A stretch of DNA of 7,686 nucleotides from Lachnospiraceae bacterium (GTDB lineage: Bacteria; Bacillota_A; Clostridia; Lachnospirales; Lachnospiraceae): positions 1 through 7,686 of the forward strand of contig JAGCAV010000323.1 in NCBI GenBank assembly GCA_017652545.1. Direction: 5' to 3'. Under the pieces are notes generated by a model, which was given only the letters and a program-made list of their open reading frames with translations, searched no databases and had not been told where the DNA came from. Made by a program: the position numbers and the translations under genes. How positions within the stretch are numbered: position 1 is the first letter of the stretch; each line of letters starts with the position of its first letter. Shown in pieces: positions 4,918 to 7,686 of this stretch.

Positions 4918-4952
4918 AAAAAAAGAAGGCCGGGGATTTCTCCTCGGCCTTC
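4918..4952 (-). terminator. Terminator of the lysis operon
   Basis: On the minus strand, GAAGGCCGAGGA, loop GAAA and TCCCCGGCCTTC form a 12-bp stem (one U-G pair) followed by TTTTTTT. It begins 11 bp after the holin stop codon. On the plus strand there is no U-tract, so it does not clearly terminate the integrase transcript. Confidence 0.9.
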
Positions 4953-4962
4953 ATCATGTCCG

Positions 4963-5196
4963 TCACAAATCACAGGCATCATCATCTCGACATTTTTTCT
5001 CGACCTCCGGCAGCCCGGCCAGCGCCATCAGCACGGAGATGACCGCGCCCAACGCGCCTGCGCTCAGCGCTCCGATCCAGTTTACGTCGCTCAGAACGAT
5101 CGAACTGGATCCGACATACGCCAATGCAGCCTGTCCGAACGTACGCAGTGCGCGGATCCCAGCCGCCTTCGCCCACTCTTTCCAATTAATCATCAT
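4963..5196 (-). CDS. r1t-type phage holin
   Basis: A 77-aa membrane protein. It begins MMINWKEWAKAAGIRALRTF, continues with a first hydrophobic helix (~18-35), a short turn SDVNW, a second helix (~41-63, ending in MALAGLPE) and a charged tail. The MINWK...RTF.QA...VNW...LAGLPEV pattern is that of the phage r1t holin family. Holins accumulate in the membrane and open it at a set time so that the endolysin reaches the wall. GAGGAGG lies 4 nt before the first ATG (5196) and 7 nt before the second (5193); the second is the better-spaced start. It is the last gene of the lysis operon. Confidence 0.85.
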   Translation of the reverse strand: MMINWKEWAKAAGIRALRTFGQAALAYVGSSSIVLSDVNWIGALSAGALGAVISVLMALAGLPEVEKKCRDDDACDL

Positions 5197-5205
5197 GTTG
5201 CCTCC

Positions 5206-5505
5206 TCATAAAAGCGTCAGCAGGTACCGGTTGATCTCGTCCTGCATTTCCTTCAGCTTGTCCACCGAGTTCCCGTCCACCATGTGCTTAAGCATGAGCA
5301 TCTGAGCCTTCAGCAGCAGCTGCAGCTCGACGTCATGCTTTTTCACGGATTTGATCAGTTCTTCTTCGTTCATCTTTGGCTTTTTTAACTCTTTCCATTT
5401 ACTGATAATATTGAGCACCAGCAGCAGCACAGCCCCCAGTGCTATGATCGTGACCAATGTGATCCACAGATATTCCGGTGTCACGACCCCTTCGACCGCA
5501 GGCAT
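5206..5505 (-). CDS. Lysis-cassette membrane protein with C-terminal helix
   Basis: A 99-aa protein starting MPAVEGVVTPEYLWITL at the ATG at 5505. AAAGGAGG lies 9 nt upstream and overlaps the endolysin 3' end; a longer in-frame reading to 5571 lies within the endolysin gene. Residues ~14-36 form one transmembrane helix, followed by basic KWKELKKPK and a long helical region whose end (HMVDGNSVDKLKEMQDEINR) matches a motif common beside holins in clostridial phages. By position and layout (N-terminal anchor, cytoplasmic coiled coil) it could be a holin partner, pinholin or antiholin. No experimental role is known to me. Confidence 0.8.
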   Translation of the reverse strand: MPAVEGVVTPEYLWITLVTIIALGAVLLLVLNIISKWKELKKPKMNEEELIKSVKKHDVELQLLLKAQMLMLKHMVDGNSVDKLKEMQDEINRYLLTLL

Positions 5506-5507
5506 AA

Positions 5508-6227
5508 TCACGCGCCTCCTTTCTTCAGGAATCGGCTCATGATATATCCTTCTACCAACACTTTGCTCCACGTGCCGTCATCTGCGATCACCTGCACGGT
5601 GGCCCCCTCCGGAAGTGTCCGCATCAGCTTAGATCCCGTGCTTGGCCGCAGCCTCACATTGACCGTCCCATCGTTCGGCACGTCCACCACAGCTTCCCCT
5701 GTAAGCGGCACGGGCTCCGGAGCTGGTTCCGGCTGGATCCCGTCTACGTCGGTATAGTCAACATCTTTCAATTCACCCCAGTCTTCCCAGTGACCGAGAT
5801 CTGACATGACCACGCCGTACCTGGTGCCCTTCGCTTCGATCACCTGACCGTCTCCGATGTACAGCCCGACGTGGCCGCGCTTGCCGTTGCTCTCCCGCAG
5901 AAAGACAGCCGTGCCGGGCAGGATCGGCTTTCCGTCGGATCGCTGGCCGTTGGACAATGTCCCCCTGCTGGAGGTGTACTTATCGTACTGGGTATTAGAT
6001 CCGTGGTAAATGTATCCGCCCAGCTCTTTGAACGCCCATGCGAGGAGGCCGCTGCAGTCAGCGACCCGCTTTCCGATCCATTTACTGCCATACTTGACGG
6101 TCATCTCGCGGGTGGCGGCATCCTGAGCCGCTTTCGTCCATACCTGACCTGATTTCCCCCAGATGTATCCCCATTTTTCATTGTACGCCTGAGCGACCTT
6201 TTTAATCAGATCCTTTGCTTTAATCAC
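5508..6227 (-). CDS. NlpC/P60 endolysin with C-terminal SH3 domain
   Basis: A 239-aa cell-wall hydrolase. The NlpC/P60 papain-like domain covers ~1-150: nucleophile Cys58 in ADCSGL, His119 in GHVGLYIG and a third polar residue near Glu131 in VIEAKG. This family cuts D-Glu to diamino-acid bonds in peptidoglycan stems. A proline-rich linker (EPAPEPVPL) leads to an SH3_3 wall-binding domain (~165-239, with GTVNVRLRPSTGS and WSKVLVEGYI). There is no signal peptide, so export needs the holin. The start is a GTG at 6227, preceded by AGGGGGAG at 5-nt spacing. An ATG at 6245 is possible but poorly served. It overlaps the upstream gene by 8 bp and is 2 bp from the next. Confidence 0.92.
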   Translation of the reverse strand: MIKAKDLIKKVAQAYNEKWGYIWGKSGQVWTKAAQDAATREMTVKYGSKWIGKRVADCSGLLAWAFKELGGYIYHGSNTQYDKYTSSRGTLSNGQRSDGKPILPGTAVFLRESNGKRGHVGLYIGDGQVIEAKGTRYGVVMSDLGHWEDWGELKDVDYTDVDGIQPEPAPEPVPLTGEAVVDVPNDGTVNVRLRPSTGSKLMRTLPEGATVQVIADDGTWSKVLVEGYIMSRFLKKGGA

Positions 6228-6465
6228 GGTATCTCCCCCTCTCATGCGCTTCTGACATGATCCTTCGCTCACAATCCGGGCATACAATTCTTCCTTCCGG
6301 GATCACGTTCTGGCAAAACACACACCGATTTTCGTTCATTACAGCCTTGTCAGTAGGATCCGGATCGGGAGGGCGCGACTGTCGTTTTTCCATCCATGTT
6401 ACGGTAAAATACCAGACAAGACCGGCTGTGCCGACGACAACCATCACCCAGTAGATCCAGACCAT
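6220..6465 (-). CDS. Membrane-anchored zinc-ribbon protein, first gene of the lysis operon
   Basis: An 81-aa protein. Residues ~3-23 are a transmembrane helix (WIYWVMVVVGTAGLVWYF), followed by a charged, proline-rich linker and a zinc ribbon with Cys48/Cys51 (CVFC) and Cys62/Cys65 (CPDC), then a basic tail. The start at 6465 has GGGAGG 7 nt upstream. An internal ATG (Met43, with AAGG upstream) would give the zinc ribbon alone, so two products are possible. Stand-alone C-x2-C...IPEGR.VCP-C ribbons are frequent in clostridial phages. Here one is tethered to the membrane and coupled to the endolysin by an 8-bp overlap. The function is unknown; control of lysis or a tail-associated role are guesses. 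Confidence 0.8.
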   Translation of the reverse strand: MVWIYWVMVVVGTAGLVWYFTVTWMEKRQSRPPDPDPTDKAVMNENRCVFCQNVIPEGRIVCPDCERRIMSEAHERGRYRD

Positions 6466-6481
6466 AATTTAACCTCCCATC

Positions 6482-6505
6482 AAAAAAGCCGCTCATTCGA
6501 GCGGC
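6482..6505 (-). terminator. Terminator after the tyrosine recombinase
   Basis: On the minus strand, a perfect 7-bp stem GCCGCTC-GAAT-GAGCGGC is followed by TTTTTT. It starts 6 bp after the recombinase stop, and the lysis operon's first ribosome binding site comes 3-4 bp after the U-tract, with no promoter between. The lysis genes therefore depend on read-through or antitermination of late transcripts. Confidence 0.92.
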
Positions 6506-6511
6506 CCCTGT

Positions 6512-7495
6512 TCAGGCGTATCGTCTGTAATTGTTTTTGACATTCTGCTTCTCTACATAAACGTACTGCATCGTCGTGTTGATGTTCTCATGGCCCAGTA
6601 TGTTTGCCACTTCCTGGATCGCCATCCCGTGATTGATCAGCCCGGTTGCCAGCGTCCTGCGGAAACGATGCGGATGTATATTTTCGACCCCGCTCCGCGC
6701 CTCGATCACGTTCAGCATTCTTCTCACTCCGTCAGTGGTCAGCCTCTCGCGTCTCTTCCCGACAAACAGCGCCGGGGAATCGTCCGTCCTGCTTTTCAGG
6801 TACCTCTGCAGCATCATCGAAGCCACATTGTCCAGATATACCGTCCGCTCTTTATTTCCCTTCCCGAGCACCTTACATTCAAGATCCTGAAAATTGATGT
6901 CGTCCCGGTTAAGCGCGCACACCTCGCTGATCCTCGCTCCGGTCGACAGCAAAAAGCAGATGATGGCCCGATCCCGGACCGTCTTCGCGCTTTCCTTCAT
7001 CATCTCGATGTCCGTGTTCGAGAACGGGAGCTTCACCTTCTTGGTGTATTTGATCACGCTCATGTTCGCGCATGGATTTTTTCGGATCAGCTCTTCCTTC
7101 ACAAGCCACCCGAAGCATCCGCTGATCACACTCCTCTCGCCGTCCAGCGTCCTGCTGCTGACTCCGCGATCCTTTTCATGTCCAAAGTAATCCCGGAGGT
7201 GCCCGACCTGGATTCTCCCGATCGGCACTCCTGCAAAGCGGATCACTTTATCCATGATAAACTTGTACCGCTTCAGCGTCTTCGGAGATCTTCCCTCTAC
7301 CTTCTTGGCTGCCAGAAATGCACCGAGCATGTCGTCCGTCCCGCCGTTCTCGTCGACTCTCAGATGCTCGACCTGGTACCCTTCCAGAATGTTCCCCAGT
7401 GTTTCCTTGACCCTCCGCATCATGGCCACTGTCAGATCCTCCTGCAGCTGCTCCTCGATGTCCTGGATCATCATCAGCTTGGCTTCCATTGACAT
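6512..7495 (-). CDS. Tyrosine recombinase (XerC/D-like)
   Basis: A 327-aa site-specific recombinase. An extra N-terminal ~50 residues of amphipathic helix precede the SAM-like core-binding domain (~53-145, with SPKTLKRYKFIMDKVIRF). The catalytic domain (~155-327) has Arg188 in TGARISEV, the beta-hairpin lysine in GKGNKER (211-217), His276-x2-Arg279 in HPHRFRRT, His302 in LGHENI and the nucleophile Tyr311 in TTMQYV. All are present, so the enzyme should be active. It has its own promoter (7623-7651), a structured ~120-nt leader and its own terminator. The phage already has a serine integrase, so DNA inversion (for example of tail-fibre genes to the right) or resolution of multimers are as likely as integration. 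The start is the ATG at 7495; its ribosome site AAAGGATGGGA is spaced a little long. Confidence 0.92.
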   Translation of the reverse strand: MSMEAKLMMIQDIEEQLQEDLTVAMMRRVKETLGNILEGYQVEHLRVDENGGTDDMLGAFLAAKKVEGRSPKTLKRYKFIMDKVIRFAGVPIGRIQVGHLRDYFGHEKDRGVSSRTLDGERSVISGCFGWLVKEELIRKNPCANMSVIKYTKKVKLPFSNTDIEMMKESAKTVRDRAIICFLLSTGARISEVCALNRDDINFQDLECKVLGKGNKERTVYLDNVASMMLQRYLKSRTDDSPALFVGKRRERLTTDGVRRMLNVIEARSGVENIHPHRFRRTLATGLINHGMAIQEVANILGHENINTTMQYVYVEKQNVKNNYRRYA

Positions 7496-7502
7496 AAATA
7501 AA

Positions 7503-7557
7503 TCCCATCCTTTCGATTGCGTCGCAGGACGGGATTGTGGTATAATTCTCCCGTCCT
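7503..7557 (-). promoter_or_regulatory. Alternative-hairpin leader before the tyrosine recombinase
   Basis: Read in the mRNA direction there are three 9-nt blocks: A AGGACGGGA (7549-7557), B TCCCGTCCT (7526-7534) and C AGGATGGGA (7503-7511), each separated by exactly 14 nt. B pairs perfectly with A, or with C through one G-U pair. C contains the Shine-Dalgarno sequence and lies 7 nt before the ATG. B-C pairing should block translation and A-B pairing should free it. As DNA, the same blocks form an operator-like array of alternating orientation. Confidence 0.6.
7517..7546 (+). promoter_or_regulatory. Extended -10 promoter opposing the recombinase leader
   Basis: TTGCGT (7517-7522), an 18-bp spacer ending in TGG, and TATAAT (7541-7546) form an extended -10 promoter on the plus strand, with a start near 7553. 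The -10 box lies in the centre of the 32-bp inverted repeat 7526-7557, so a protein bound there would control it. Confidence 0.55.
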
Positions 7558-7609
7558 ATTCGGACAGGGCGTCGGTGATACTCTTGGCGGGGTGCACCGG
7601 CGCCCTTTT
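7553..7609 (+). ncRNA. Candidate ~57-nt antisense RNA to the recombinase leader
   Basis: The predicted transcript runs from the extended -10 promoter to a strong intrinsic terminator. It would fold into a small GTCC/GGAC hairpin and the terminator hairpin. All of it is complementary to the leader of the tyrosine recombinase mRNA (start near 7616). No reading frame of note lies in it. The RNA is inferred from promoter plus terminator only. Confidence 0.4.
7567..7609 (+). terminator. Plus-strand terminator hairpin
   Basis: GGGCGTCGGTG (7567-7577) pairs with CACCGGCGCCC (7595-7605) in an 11-bp stem with one U-G pair and a 17-nt loop, followed by TTTT. The U-tract is on the plus strand only. It lies ~15-55 nt after the plus-strand promoter start. 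Confidence 0.6.
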
Positions 7610-7622
7610 AAGTTGTGAATGG

Positions 7623-7651
7623 ATTATACGTCAATGGCGTGGGAATGTAAA
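7623..7651 (-). promoter_or_regulatory. Promoter of the tyrosine recombinase
   Basis: On the minus strand, TTTACA (7646-7651), a 17-bp spacer and TATAAT (7623-7628) make a near-perfect sigma-A promoter. Transcription should start near 7616 and give a ~120-nt leader. Confidence 0.8.
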
Positions 7652-7686
7652 GGCGAACAAATATTTTTTTCACTTGTAAAGGAAAC

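Noticed and set aside
4925..4952. Lysis terminator as a bidirectional terminator for the integrase too
   Set aside because: The U-tract exists only on the minus strand; the plus-strand copy is followed by ATCATG.
4778..4962. Window as an integrated prophage end with host DNA
   Set aside because: Integrase and lysis operon are only ~75 bp apart with no host gene, and the att-like repeat is complete on both sides. Tandem prophages cannot be strictly excluded.
6590..7492. 300-aa plus-strand reading frame opposite the tyrosine recombinase
   Set aside because: It is a mirror of the recombinase frame, has no ribosome site and has an unnatural His/Pro/Arg-rich composition.
7646..7682. Direct repeat TGTAAAGG at 7646-7653 and 7675-7682
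   Set aside because: An 8-bp repeat 29 bp apart is weak evidence. One copy overlaps the recombinase promoter -35 box, so it could be an arm site or operator, but nothing else supports this.
1..7686. CRISPR array, tRNA, rRNA, insertion sequence or diversity-generating retroelement
   Set aside because: I looked for regular repeats, cloverleaf-like segments, transposase motifs and reverse-transcriptase motifs and saw none.

Overview
The window looks like the lysogeny and lysis junction of a temperate double-stranded DNA phage of a Bacillota (Clostridia-type) host. The grounds are strong AGGAGG-type ribosome binding sites before almost every gene, consensus sigma-A promoters, roughly 55% GC, tightly packed small genes with ATGA overlaps, and protein families typical of clostridial gut phages. 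No host gene, tRNA, rRNA or CRISPR array is visible.

Layout. (1) 1-2099, minus strand: the early operon, read leftward from promoter PR (2147-2175). It holds a Cro-like HTH protein and then at least eight small genes, including a DUF4406 protein, and runs off the left edge. Two of these small genes (1668-1841 and 912-1073) are easy to miss. (2) 2100-2252: a divergent immunity region with two near-consensus promoters and three copies of a palindromic operator (consensus GTCCATNTAATGGAC). A fourth copy lies inside the Cro-like gene. (3) 2253-4887, plus strand: the lysogeny operon, with an XRE repressor, a secreted lipocalin-like protein, a 45-aa Cys-rich microprotein, a 60-aa membrane protein and a 512-aa large serine integrase. 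The last three are coupled by ATGA overlaps. (4) 4918-6465, minus strand: the lysis operon, with a membrane-anchored zinc-ribbon protein, an NlpC/P60-SH3 endolysin, a membrane/coiled-coil protein and an r1t-type holin, ended by a strong terminator. (5) 6482-7651, minus strand: a tyrosine recombinase with its own promoter and terminator, sitting like a moron cassette upstream of the lysis genes.

Main observations. A perfect 12-bp inverted repeat spanning exactly 50 bp (4791-4840) lies inside the 3' end of the serine integrase gene. It has the geometry of a large-serine-integrase attP, with a non-palindromic central GA. An intact attP, with the lysis operon next to the integrase, implies that the sequence represents the unintegrated (circular or circularly permuted) phage. 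It also implies that integration would replace the last ~23 codons of the integrase. Minus-strand terminators lie on each side of the site and would insulate both prophage ends.

The ~120-nt leader of the tyrosine recombinase carries three 9-nt blocks that can form two mutually exclusive hairpins, one of which hides the Shine-Dalgarno sequence. The opposite strand carries a compact promoter-terminator unit that would make a ~57-nt antisense RNA to the same leader. Together these suggest tight post-transcriptional control of a second recombinase, perhaps one used for DNA inversion rather than phage integration.
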